Positions 36,466 to 46,373 of a stretch of 64,000 nucleotides of DNA are shown one piece after another. Position numbers and translations under genes: made by a program. Source of the stretch: Lewinellaceae bacterium (lineage in GTDB: Bacteria > Bacteroidota > Bacteroidia > Chitinophagales > Saprospiraceae); contig JADJOD010000019.1 of NCBI GenBank assembly GCA_016713985.1, positions 1 through 64,000 of the forward strand, written 5' to 3'. The notes under the pieces are model-generated. The model was not told the DNA's origin. It worked only from the letters and a program-made list of their open reading frames with translations, and made no database searches. Position 1 is the first letter of the stretch. Each line of letters opens with the position of its first letter.

Positions 36466-37157
36466 ACGTTTTCCTTGTAGATGCCCATTCGTTCTGCGCC
36501 CAACATCATGGACCAGGCGCAAATACACATCAGCACGTGCCCGATGTCGAAAAAGGTAAACCACACGCTGAAAGAAAATTTTGCCAAATGCGCCGCCGCC
36601 GCTACCGCCGCCAGGGGAATGGCCAGCAGGATCAGGCGACTGCCCGGGTCGCGTTTTTTCCGGTAAACATAACCTTCGAACAATCCGACCACGATCAGCA
36701 GGCCATAACCGGCGTGAACCTCCACAAAGTGAAAATTGAGCGTCGATAAGGCTAAGTAGAGGAAAATGCAAAGTTCAACAATGTTCAAAACCGAGAAAAA
36801 ACGCCCCCAAAACGGCGGCATCAGGGGTTTGGCGTGCAAAATCGCGGCCCGTTCCAGCGCAGCAATACTCAACATGCTCAGCACCCAGCCCGGCACTTTC
36901 CATGCAAAAGTGAATTTGTAAAGAAAAGCGTGGCCGATGATGCCGCCGCAAAGTGTCGCCAAAGCCATCAGGAGAAAAAAGCCCCGGATCAACAGGGTCA
37001 CATCGCTTTTGCGCTCCAACCGGCCCAACCGGCGCCACGCGTACCAGCAAATGACGGCAATCGCCAGCGCCGTCAGAGACGTAACGGGTTCGGCAATGCG
37101 AATCCCCCAGGGGTAAATATCAGGTTGAATGATGGGCGGGGGTATAAATTCTTCCAT
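36462..37157 (-). CDS. Seven-helix integral membrane protein of unknown function
   Basis: A 231-aa protein with about seven transmembrane helices (SLTALAIAVICWYAW, GFFLLMALATLCGGIIGHAF, GWVLSMLSIAALERAA, LNIVELCIFLYLALS, GYGLLIVVGLFEGYVY, LILLAIPLAAVAAAA, FDIGHVLMCICAWSMML). Conserved-looking His residues (GGIIGHAFLYKF, VEVHAGYG, FDIGHVLM) may bind metal or heme, as in hemerythrin-less membrane families such as DUF6962-like proteins; family assignment is tentative. Convergent with the deoxynucleoside kinase gene. Confidence 0.7.
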   Translation of the reverse strand: MEEFIPPPIIQPDIYPWGIRIAEPVTSLTALAIAVICWYAWRRLGRLERKSDVTLLIRGFFLLMALATLCGGIIGHAFLYKFTFAWKVPGWVLSMLSIAALERAAILHAKPLMPPFWGRFFSVLNIVELCIFLYLALSTLNFHFVEVHAGYGLLIVVGLFEGYVYRKKRDPGSRLILLAIPLAAVAAAAHLAKFSFSVWFTFFDIGHVLMCICAWSMMLGAERMGIYKENV

Positions 37158-37260
37158 ATCCGTTTATGTTTTGGGGCAGGAACATCCTGCCGCGACAAAA
37201 TAAAGCAACTGAAAAAAGTTTTTGACTTTCAAAACAAAAAATTTGACATTTGCGTAAGAA

Positions 37261-37343
37261 AGGTTTCAGGGTTTCGGGGTTTGAAGGTTTCAGGGTTCGA
37301 TGTAACTAACCTTGAAACCTTTAAACCCTGAAACCTTCAAACC
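37261..37343. repeat. Palindromic GTTTGAAGGTTTCAGGGTT-type intergenic repeat
   Basis: A 20-bp perfect inverted repeat: left arm 37278-37297 (GGTTTGAAGGTTTCAGGGTT) and right arm 37324-37343. The left side also has a direct duplication of AGGTTTCAGGGTT (37261 and 37286). It lies just upstream of ruvB and resembles interspersed REP-like elements. Confidence 0.8.
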
Positions 37344-37354
37344 TCAAAAAAAAC

Positions 37355-38371
37355 ATGCCTAAAGAATACGCAAACGAACCCGCTTCGGGAGAAGAAAAAT
37401 TAGTTGAAAAAGCGCTTCGTCCCAAACTGCTGGATGAATTCAGCGGCCAGCGAAAAATTGTCGATAACCTCCAGGTATTTATCCAGGCTGCCAAACAACG
37501 CGGCGAGGCACTTGATCACCTGTTGCTGCACGGCCCGCCCGGACTCGGCAAAACTACACTTTCATACATTGTTGCCAACGAATTGGGGGCTACACTTAAA
37601 CTAACCTCCGGCCCGGTGCTCGAAAAACCCGGCGATCTGGCGGGGCTGCTGACCAATCTCGAACCCGGCGACGTCCTGTTTATCGACGAAATACACCGCT
37701 TGAACACCGTGGTGGAAGAATACCTGTACTCGGCAATGGAAGATTACCGGATCGACATCATGATCGATTCGGGGCCCAACGCCCGCAGTATTCAACTGAC
37801 CATCAATCCGTTCACCCTCATCGGCGCCACCACACGTATGGGGCTGCTGACCTCGCCGCTCCGCGCCCGGTTCGGGATCAATTGTCACTTAGATTATTAC
37901 GATGTACCCACGCTGGAAGGCATCCTGCACCGCTCGGCGGCCATCCTCGCGATCCCCATCGCGCCCGAAGGCGCGCACGAGATCGCGCGCCGCAGTCGCG
38001 GCACGCCGCGGATCGCCAACGCGCTGCTGCGCCGCATCCGCGATTTTGCCCAGATCAAAGGCGATGGCTCTGTCAATCAGGAGATTGCACGTTACGGCCT
38101 CGCCGCGCTCGATGTGGATGAAGCGGGATTAGATGAAATGGATATCCGCATCCTCAGCACCATCATTCATAAATTTAAAGGCGGACCGGTGGGACTGACC
38201 ACCATCGCTACGGCAGTGGGAGAGGAGGCCGGAACCATCGAGGAGGTGCATGAGCCGTTCCTCATCATGGAAGGTTACGTGCAACGCACCCCGCGCGGGC
38301 GCACGGCAACGGAGAAAGCGTATAAACATATTGGAGCAGTAATGCCGGGCAGGGAGGGGAGGTTGTTTTAA
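37355..38371 (+). CDS. ruvB: Holliday junction branch migration helicase RuvB
   Basis: A 338-aa AAA+ ATPase of normal RuvB length. Motifs: RPKLLDEFSGQRKIVDNL, Walker A HGPPGLGKTTLSYI, Walker B VLFIDEIHRL, sensor 1 LIGATTRMGLLTSPLRARFG (including the arginine finger), and the winged helix ending IMEGYVQRTPRGRTAT. It drives branch migration with RuvA. Preceded by a palindromic repeat at 37278-37343. Confidence 0.97.
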   Translation: MPKEYANEPASGEEKLVEKALRPKLLDEFSGQRKIVDNLQVFIQAAKQRGEALDHLLLHGPPGLGKTTLSYIVANELGATLKLTSGPVLEKPGDLAGLLTNLEPGDVLFIDEIHRLNTVVEEYLYSAMEDYRIDIMIDSGPNARSIQLTINPFTLIGATTRMGLLTSPLRARFGINCHLDYYDVPTLEGILHRSAAILAIPIAPEGAHEIARRSRGTPRIANALLRRIRDFAQIKGDGSVNQEIARYGLAALDVDEAGLDEMDIRILSTIIHKFKGGPVGLTTIATAVGEEAGTIEEVHEPFLIMEGYVQRTPRGRTATEKAYKHIGAVMPGREGRLF

Positions 38372-38402
38372 TATGATCTCATCATAACACGCAACCATAA
38401 TC

Positions 38403-39245
38403 ATGAAAGAAGAACAAAACAAAATCGTCGTTTTTCAGGAAAAACAAATCCGCCGGGTGTGGCACCTGGGTGAGTGGTGGTTTTCCGTCCTCGATGTCGT
38501 AGAGATTTTGGCAGAAACAAACAACCCTACGGACTATTTTAAAAAAATGCGAAAAAGAGACGAAGAACTGCAAGCCTTCGTGGGGACAAATTGCCCCCAG
38601 GTAGAAATGAAAGGCACGACTGGCAAAAGACGGAAAACGCTCGTAGCCAACACTGAAAGCCTTTTTCGCATCATCCAATCCATCCCTTCCCCCAAAGCCG
38701 AGCCCTTTAAACGTTGGCTCGCCAAAGTTGGTTACGAGCGCGTGCAGGAAATCGAAAACCCGGAACTGGCCGCCGAGCGGGCGCGGCAGTATTACCGCGA
38801 TCTGGGTTATGACGAAAAATGGATTGAAACCCGGCTGCAAGCCATCGCCATTCGCGGGCAACTAACCGACGAATGGCGGACCAGAGGGGTGCAGGAAGGG
38901 CTGGAATACGCGATTCTGACGGCGGAGATTTCCAAAGCGACATTCGGCCTGACCCCGACCGATTACACGAAACTCAAAGGGCTGAAACACGAGAATTTGC
39001 GCGACCACATGACGAATTTGGAATTGATTTTCACCATGTTGGGCGAGGAACAAACCAAACAAGAAGCCATCGGCAGCGACGCGCAAGGTTTTCCCGAAAA
39101 TAAAGAAGCCGCCGTGAAAGGAGGTCGCGCCGCCGGTAAAGCTTTGAACGCATTTGAGGGGGAAACGGGCAAAAAAGTGGTGACGAGCGGGAATTTCAAG
39201 CAACAGATAGCCGAAGCAAAAAACAACGGAAACAAAAGAGATTGA
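38403..39245 (+). CDS. Bro-N domain protein (DinD-like)
   Basis: A 280-aa protein. The N-terminal ~100 residues look like the BRO-N/antirepressor DNA-binding domain (IRRVWHLGEWWFSVLDVVEI, KTLVANTESLFRIIQSIPS), followed by the DinD/phage-like extension FKRWLAKVGYERVQEIENPE, YRDLGYDEKWIETRLQ and GLTPTDYTKLKGLKHENLRD. Such proteins occur in DNA-damage regulons and phages. The C-terminus is Gly/Ala/Lys-rich (VKGGRAAGKALNAFEGETGK). The gene follows ruvB by 31 bp; a link to DNA damage is inferred. Confidence 0.75.
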   Translation: MKEEQNKIVVFQEKQIRRVWHLGEWWFSVLDVVEILAETNNPTDYFKKMRKRDEELQAFVGTNCPQVEMKGTTGKRRKTLVANTESLFRIIQSIPSPKAEPFKRWLAKVGYERVQEIENPELAAERARQYYRDLGYDEKWIETRLQAIAIRGQLTDEWRTRGVQEGLEYAILTAEISKATFGLTPTDYTKLKGLKHENLRDHMTNLELIFTMLGEEQTKQEAIGSDAQGFPENKEAAVKGGRAAGKALNAFEGETGKKVVTSGNFKQQIAEAKNNGNKRD

Positions 39246-39325
39246 AAGAATAAGATTTTCAAATCTCGTCACCATGTTAGCGAACGTTGTTAAAAATCAG
39301 AAACAAACTTATAGAAAAATTACCT

Positions 39326-39490
39326 CGCTCGCGCCGGGTTTCACCCGGTGCGCACCAGCCGCCAGGCTTTGCCTGCTTCTCCATATTAATAAAAAATATA
39401 TAATGCACTGACTATCAAGCCAAAATTGTTACTTTGATCCATATCCGCCAGCCCAATCTTCCCCGCTCGCGCCGGGTTCCACCCGGTGCG
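39326..39490. repeat. Two copies of a 27-nt REP-like palindrome
   Basis: CGCTCGCGCCGGG..CACCCGGTGCG occurs at 39326-39352 and 39464-39490, identical except for one base in the centre. Each copy can fold on CCGGGT/ACCCGG. They bracket 111 bp of non-coding DNA after the Bro-N gene; such direct pairs are common for REP elements. Confidence 0.85.
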
Positions 39491-39501
39491 GTACGCCGTT
39501 A

Positions 39502-39954
39502 CTAACCCGCCGCCAGCCCGATCTTCTCCCTCAGCTCCCGCACCGTCATCTCCAGAAGCGGCTCGTACTCAAAATCGTGGTACAAATTCGTCCGGGTGCG
39601 CCGGCCGCGCCGAAATGCCCGCGCGACCGCTCGCGGCCATAAAAACAGGCCTATAAAAACCGCTCCGACGTTCAAAAACCAGGCAACAAACGACGTCCGG
39701 CAACCCGTGGCGATTTCCCAGGCGCCGATTTCCGCTTCGCCGCGCCAGTTGGCGGGGTAGCCCGTCAAAACGTGATGAATGTCGTGGAAACGGGCAACTT
39801 TTACACGGGCCGGGAGGTTGGGCAGGTAAATCGCAAATTTGCCGATGTAGATGGCGAACGTTTTTGCCGTGTAGGCGTCGTCAGAAAAACCAAACCGCTC
39901 GAAAAGCTGGGCAATGGCGGTTTTGACAGGCAGATTTTCGTCGTAAATTTCCAC
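39502..39954 (-). CDS. Coq4-motif membrane-associated protein
   Basis: About 150 aa. I used GTG at 39954 (VEIYDENLPVKTAIAQLF); upstream ATGs lie inside the next gene. It contains ARFHDIHHVLTGYPANWRGE, exactly the HDxxH-x11-E zinc-ligand spacing of Coq4, followed by AEIGAWEIATGC and a hydrophobic segment (FVAWFLNVGAVFIGLFLWP), then an Arg-rich stretch. Coq4 family proteins act in ubiquinone synthesis; Bacteroidota mostly use menaquinone, so the role here is open. Start uncertain. Confidence 0.6.
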   Translation of the reverse strand: MEIYDENLPVKTAIAQLFERFGFSDDAYTAKTFAIYIGKFAIYLPNLPARVKVARFHDIHHVLTGYPANWRGEAEIGAWEIATGCRTSFVAWFLNVGAVFIGLFLWPRAVARAFRRGRRTRTNLYHDFEYEPLLEMTVRELREKIGLAAG

Positions 39955-39986
39955 TGTATTTGATTTAAAGTCAAGATAAAAACTGC

Positions 39987-41131
39987 TTAGTATACGCTGC
40001 CCGGACGGCGGGCAAACTTCATCGCATCCAGAAAAAATTTCACACCCCAGTTGGGATACAAAAAACGGGCATAGGGGCCCCAAACAGGCGCCGAACCCGG
40101 CATGGCTCCAACAGTGTTCGGATTGCCCGCAAGTTTTTGACAGCCAACGACTTCCATCAATAATTCGTGGGCGACTGCCGCATATTTTTTATCGCCCGTC
40201 AACGCTCCCAGGCGGTGAAAAAAAAGGCTCAACTGGCAATTCCCGGTCAGGCAGCGAAAGGAATAATCGCCCCGCCATTGTTCGTCGTAACAGCCGGCGG
40301 TGCGATTGTTGTTTGCACTTCTGACAAGTATAAATTTTTCCCCAGCGAAAATTTTCTTTTCAATAATTTCTTCCTCCTTCAAAAGGATTGCGCTTTCTAA
40401 AAACCCTTCAAAAGTATACGCGATAGTATGGGTAAATGCCGGTTTCCCGGGCCGGAAGCCCCAATCGCAGACGGAGCCGCCGGCTTTGATCCTGGCGGCA
40501 TAAAAGAGCAACGCTTGCTGCATACATTCCTGTATATGAACATTTTGCAAAATCTGATTAGCCCTTAACACCCCCCATACGGCGCGGGTATAGTAGGTGG
40601 GTGTAAAACCCGGCACATAAGCGTGTTTTCTCCAGGAATAGTCGGGTTCCAATTGGGAAACAAGCCAGTTTGCGGCTTTTTCCAGCGAGGCGCGGGCTGC
40701 CTGCCGATCGGCTTCCTGTGTCGCTTCCTCCGCTGTGCGGGCTAGTCCGAACAGTATCTGGCTCGTATTAAACACACTCGGCCGGCTATTGCCGGCCAGC
40801 AGTCCGGGAAATGCCCCGTCCGGGAATTGAATCGATACCAGCCACCGGGCACAGTCAAAAGCGAGCGAGCGTAGCGAGTCGTCCTGCCTGATGGCAGCGT
40901 AATCGCACAAGGTATCGATCAGGTAACCGGTCGTCTCCGGGTATGCTTTTGACCATCCAAACAGGGGAGAATAGCTGTGCGCCGAACCCTTGTTTCCGGT
41001 CACAGCAATACTTCGCCGCAGCCAGGCCAGCGCGGCATCGGTACGGCGATTCCATTCGTCGGCAGCAAAGTTTGGCTACCCGTGATACAGCGGTCCGATG
41101 AAAAAATCGGCCAATTTCCTAAAATTGACAT
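39987..41131 (-). CDS. Alpha/alpha-toroid protein of unknown function, frameshifted
   Basis: The main frame runs from GTG at 41003, but the ATG at 41131 encodes MSILGNWPIFSSDRCITGSQ in another frame, and adding one A to the coding-strand A3 run (TTT at 41071-41073 on the plus strand) joins them as SQNFAADEWNRRTDAALAWL. The ~381-aa protein has repeated helical hairpins with aromatic residues (YPETTGYLIDTLCDY, FDCARWLVSIQFPDGAFPG, AANWLVSQLEPDYSWRK, YYTRAVWGVLRA), as in alpha/alpha-toroid polysaccharide-acting or terpene-cyclase folds. A polysaccharide role is a guess. Divergent from porU2 (76 bp between starts). Confidence 0.6.
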
Positions 41132-41207
41132 TTTCGGCACAGTTCGTGGCGGGGCAAAAGTGTAGTTTTGTCCGCAATTTAACCTCATGCTGACTGCGCT
41201 CCCGGTT

Positions 41208-44200
41208 ATGAAAAAATTTCTTTTCCCCTTCTTTTTATTGCTGAGTGCCCTGGCCCACGCACAAATGTGGAACGGCACGGACACGCTTTACGGAAACGAA
41301 TGGATCCAGTTTTCGCAGCCGTATTTCAAGATAAAAATTGCCGAAGACGGTGTATATCGCCTTTCCTATCAGGCACTTGTGACAGCGGGTATTCCAGTTT
41401 CGGATATCCCGGCATCCCAATTTAAACTGTACCGATATGGTGTTGAGGAACCGGTTTTCGCCAGCACGGACGGCGCTTTCGGCGACCAGGATTTCCTTGA
41501 ATTCTATGGAGAAAAAAACCGCGACGCCGTGGACCAATTCCTGTTCGGCAATGCCGGAGCAGAAAACATCAACCCCTGGTACAGTCTTTTCAACGACACC
41601 ACCGTTTATTTCCTGACCTGGGGAGGAGCAGGGCTTCGGTACGCGGATATTCAGAATGACCTGAATAACCTGCCACCCAAAACCGAGTATTGCTGGTGGA
41701 CATCGCAACAGATTTATAACCAGAGTTTTGTAAAACGCCATCGCAGCGATGAAATCACTTTTTCCTGGTTTGAAGGCGATGGATTTTGCCGCGCTCCTTC
41801 GAACAGCACTTCCGTATCGCTGAACACAAAAAAACTCTACACGGCCGGCCCTCCGGCCGTGGCAAGGGTTCGTTATGCCTGCCAGGAAGGCCAGCACAAA
41901 CAGCAGGTTAGCGTCAACGACACCCTGTTTGCGGAAGATAATTTTACGAACTGGAAAATTGTGGAGCGGACGTTTTCCGTGCCGCTCAGCCTCGTTCAAA
42001 ACGGAGCCACCGTGAAGGTGCAATCCACCATCGGCGGCCAGGACCGGCAGTCGGTCGCCGGCGCGAGATCCGGTACCCACGGCAACTTGATTTTGAAAAT
42101 GCGGGAATTGCCTGGTTTGCGCTGGATGCCTCAACGGAGTTTCAATACCTTGAAATCCAGTCATTTGTAACATCGGGAGGCGCCCCGATACTCTATGACC
42201 TGAGCAACAGGCAGCGGTTGATCACCATCGTGGAGGGTGGGGTAGTGAAGGCCAAAATTCCACCTTCCGCCATTGAAAAAAAACTTCTGCTGATCAGTCC
42301 GGCAAACATCAAAACCGCAGTGCCGCCGATCCCGGTACAGTTCCGGAATTATTTTACCGAAAATCCGGATTACCTGATTATTTCCAACAAAGCTTTGTTC
42401 AACGACCCGACCGCAGGAGGCGCCAACCACGTGGAAGCGTTCGCCGATTACCGCAGCAGTGCAGCCGGCGGCAACCACAAGGTACTTATCGCGGATATCA
42501 ATGAGTTATACGATCAATACGTGTACGGCGTGCGTTTTCACCCGCTATCGGTGCGCAATTTTTTGCATTGGGCGAAAAAGAAATGGCCCGGGCTCCGGCA
42601 CACGTTTATTATTGGAAAAGCGCTGGATTACGGCCAGTTTCGCAACCCGAATGCCCAAACTGTACTTGCCGACTCCCTGTTTTTTGTTCCCGGCTACGGT
42701 TCGCCGGCCGCCGATATTCCTTTTACCCTGAGTGGCAATCAGTTATCCGAACCCATTGTAGCCATCGGAAGGCTCGCGGTGACAAAAGCATCCGATATCG
42801 GGGTGTATCTGGAAAAAGTAAAATCCCAGGAACTGACTTTGCAGGCCGCCGGGCAAACTATAGCAGAAAAAGCCTGGATGAAGCGGGTCATTCACAACAG
42901 CGGGGGACTTTCCGGTGAATCGGCCGCGATACGAACCTACATCAACGACATGGCTAATGTGTTGAATAACAACAGGTTCGGCGCTGACGTTCATACATAT
43001 TACAAAACCTCCAACGATCCGATCCAGTTGTCGAGTTACGAACAAATGCTCGAACTGATCAACACCGGCGTTTCGATCTGGACCATTTACGGGCACTCTT
43101 CAGCCTTTGCCGTGGATTTTGACATTGGCACGCCGTACGTATACGACAACGAGGGCCGTTACCCTTTGATGCTCATAATGGGCTGTTTTTCAGGTATTTG
43201 TTCCTCACCACAACAGGGCATCGGCGAACAGTTTCTGCTTGCGCCCAACCGGGGCGCCATCGCCTACATTGCCTCGGTCAATTACAGTTACATCACCGCC
43301 CTGCACACATACGGCAGAGAATTCTACGACCTGCTCGGCGGAGCTGATTACGGGAAAAGTGTGGGCGAGGTGCTGCAACATTCGGTGGGAAAACTGAAAG
43401 ATTCCAATTTCGACGGCCTGATCGCTTTATTGCACCAAAACCTGTTACAAGGCGACCCGGCGATAAAAATAAACACGCTTGACGGGCCGGATTACCTCGT
43501 CGACAACGCTTCGGTCAAATTTAATCCCAACCCGGTCGGTTTGGAACAAAATAACTTCAAACTGAATTTCGACCTCGCAAACATCGGTGAAAACACCGGC
43601 GGACAGGTGGCCATCCGAATCGAACAGCGGCTGCCGGACAACACCGTATTGAACCGCTTGACGGACACCATTGTTGCGCCGCCGTTCCGCAGCTCACTCG
43701 AATATACCATTCCCGTCGCCGGCAGCAAGATCGGATTCAACCGGTTTTTTATCACAACGGACCCGGAAAACCTGATTGCCGAAAAACCTTTTGCCGCCGA
43801 ACAAAACAACGAATTGACCGATGCGACCGGAAATCGAGGTATGGACGTCTATTTTTATTCCGACGATGTTCAGCCGATCCACCCGCCCGCATTTGGCATT
43901 GTTAACAAACCGGGAGCGCTGTTATACGCCTCCACACTCAATTCAGGGGCCAAACCCCTGCGTTATCTTTTTGAACTGGACACGCTGGAGACTTTTGACA
44001 GCCCGTTTAAAAAAAGCGGGCAGGTTTTTCAAAGAGGCGGCTTGTTGTCCTGGGACCCCGCCACGGCATTCAAAGACAGCAGCGTTTATTACTGGCGTGT
44101 TGCACGAGACAGCTTGATCAACGGCACAATTGTCTGGCGCACAAGATCTTTTATATATCTGCCCGGCAGCGCTACCGGCTGGAATCAGTCGGATTTCGGC

Positions 44201-46219
44201 CAATACCGCGACGATGTATTTGCCAACCTGCACGCTATCGATTCCTCGCGCAACCTGGCATTTTTAGACAACGCCGCTTTTGTCTCCATCAACGTGGCTT
44301 TTCGGGAAAAAAGCCGTTACCCCGGCTTTCAAAACTCTTATTATCAAGGTTTTATCGGCGATTTTGGCTGGAATGTCCGGAATATGTACGATGGGGTGGT
44401 GATGGTGGTATCCAACCCGAATACGGGGCGGTTTACCCTCAACCCCGAACAAGGTATGAATACCTACGATCCGCCGGACGCGCGTTTTGTGTACTGGTTC
44501 AATACCCGGGACTCCATAGAGCGGATCAAACTGATGGATTTTATCGAAACCGGCATACCGAACGGTTATTACGCCGCATTGCTGGCGTTTAGCCGGCATT
44601 GGGATACTGTCGGTTATTCGCCCCGGAAATGGGCCAACGACTCCATTTCCTACGGCAAAAACATCTTCTCCGTGCTGGAAGCCCAGGGCGCGCAAAAGGT
44701 ACGTCAACTGGCCGGCTACACCACCGCACCCTGGCCATACGGTCTGATTTTTCGTAAAAACGACCCGGGTTACCCGGTGCAGGACACCATTGTTTTTAAC
44801 CCCGACTCGTCGGCCACCCTGCGCGGCAACTTTTTAGCAAAATGGACCAACGGGCTGATGGAAACTCCGGTTATCGGACCGGCAAAATCCTGGAAGACCA
44901 TCCATTGGAGCCGGGAAGGTTTTGATGACCCTTCCGATTTTGTAAATCTCGACCTCTGGGGAGTCCGGGAAGGATTAGACGATACCTTGCTGCACCAGCT
45001 GACCGGTACGTTCGACACTTCACTTGCCTTTATTCCCGCCGACCGTTTCCCCTTGTTAAAACTGCGGTATAATGCCGGCGACACCCTGACCCGATCCCTT
45101 TCACAACCACTTTATTTGCGGGTTTTGTTTGAAGGAATTCCGGAAGGCGCCCTGCACCCCGTGGCCGGTTACCAATTTTATAAAGACACCCTCCAGCAGG
45201 GGGAACCCATGAAAGTTTCCATTGCTTTTGCCAATATTTCGGATGAACCGATGGATAGTGTGTGGGTAAAATTCCGGCTGGAAAACGGCACAAACAACGA
45301 GCCGGAGTTTTTGAAAAAACTGAAGCCCCTGCCTCCGGGCGATACCTTGCTGGCCGACCTTTTGGCCAACACTTCCACGCTGAACGGCCCGCAGCGCCTG
45401 CTGATAGACGTGAACCCCGATAACCGGCAGCCGGAATTATACCATTTCAACAATGTCGCGTTGCAGGACTTTTATGTGACCCGCGACAACCGAAATCCGC
45501 TGCTCGACGTCACTTTCGACGGTTCCCATATTCTCGACGGCGACCTTGTTTCGCCCAAACCCGAGATCATCGTCACGTTGAAAGACGACAATCGCTTTCT
45601 GGCCATAACGGATACCAGCGCCTTTTCACTGGTGATCGAATTGCCCGACGGCTCCACACAAACCCTTTCTTTCAGCGATCCTGCGGTGTTGTTTTTGCCG
45701 GCAGATGCGGGCAATCTGCCGCAAAAAAACCAGGCGCGTTTGGAATGGAGGCCCACGTTTACCCTGGATGGCGACTATCGCCTGCTGGTAAACGGCCGCG
45801 ATGCCTCAGGCAACGAGTCGGGCAACCTGGACTATTCCATCACGTTCAAAGTGATCACAAAGTCTTCTATATCAAATGTTTTGAACTATCCCAATCCGTT
45901 TTCCACCCGTACCTGTTTTGTTTATACGCTGACGGGTTCGGAATCGCCGGCACATTTTAAAATACAAATTATGACCGTCAGTGGGCGGATTGTACGTGAA
46001 ATTACGGAAACGGAATTCGGACCTATGTTGGCCGGCACCCACCAAAGCGACTATTGCTGGGACGGCAAAGACGAGTTTGGCGATCAATTAGCCAATGGCG
46101 TTTACCTCTACCGGGTAGTCGCCAAAAAAGCCGATGGATCGGATTTTGAATTTTTTGAAAACACCAAAGTGGACGGCTTTTTCAAACAGGGTTTTGGCAA
46201 AATGGTATTGATCCGGTGA
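41208..46219 (+). CDS. porU2: Putative T9SS sortase PorU2 (C25 peptidase), frameshifted
   Basis: The start MKKFLFPFFLLLSALAHAQ (41208) gives a signal peptide. The first frame ends at 42170 and the second opens before 42218. Adding a T at ~42087 (GGCAACTT|GATTTT) joins GNFDFENAGIAWFALDAST to RQRLITIVEGG, giving ~1670 aa. The Peptidase_C25 region has the catalytic His in IWTIYGHSSAF (~630) and Cys in LMLIMGCFSG (~660), as in gingipains and PorU. Later come CARDB-like beta domains and a FlgD-Ig-like end (YPNPFSTRTCFVYTLTG, DGKDEFGDQLANGVYLYRVV). Length and the nearby porV2 fit PorU2, which would process T9SS cargo. Confidence 0.8.
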
Positions 46220-46261
46220 ATAAAACAGGCAATTTGGTTTCTCATAGATTCTGCAGATGTA

Positions 46262-46311
46262 CGCAGATTTTCATTTCGATAATATTGAAAAATAGCCTGC
46301 GAAAATCTGCG
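46262..46311. repeat. Inverted repeat between porU2 and the LVIVD gene
   Basis: CGCAGATTTTC (46262-46272) and GAAAATCTGCG (46301-46311) are perfect complements with a 28-nt spacer. The TCTGCG-type unit, with TTCTGCAGATGTACGCAGAT just before it, resembles interspersed repeats of Bacteroidota. It could also act as a bidirectional terminator between convergent genes. Confidence 0.65.
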
Positions 46312-46373
46312 GCATCTTCGGAAGATGAGGCTTCTGATACGGCCTCTATTTGCTCACTCCCAGGGCACGACAC

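Noticed and set aside
41000..41284. Separate small gene before the toroid gene
   Set aside because: Its middle is the true N-terminus of the toroid protein, displaced by a one-base deletion.
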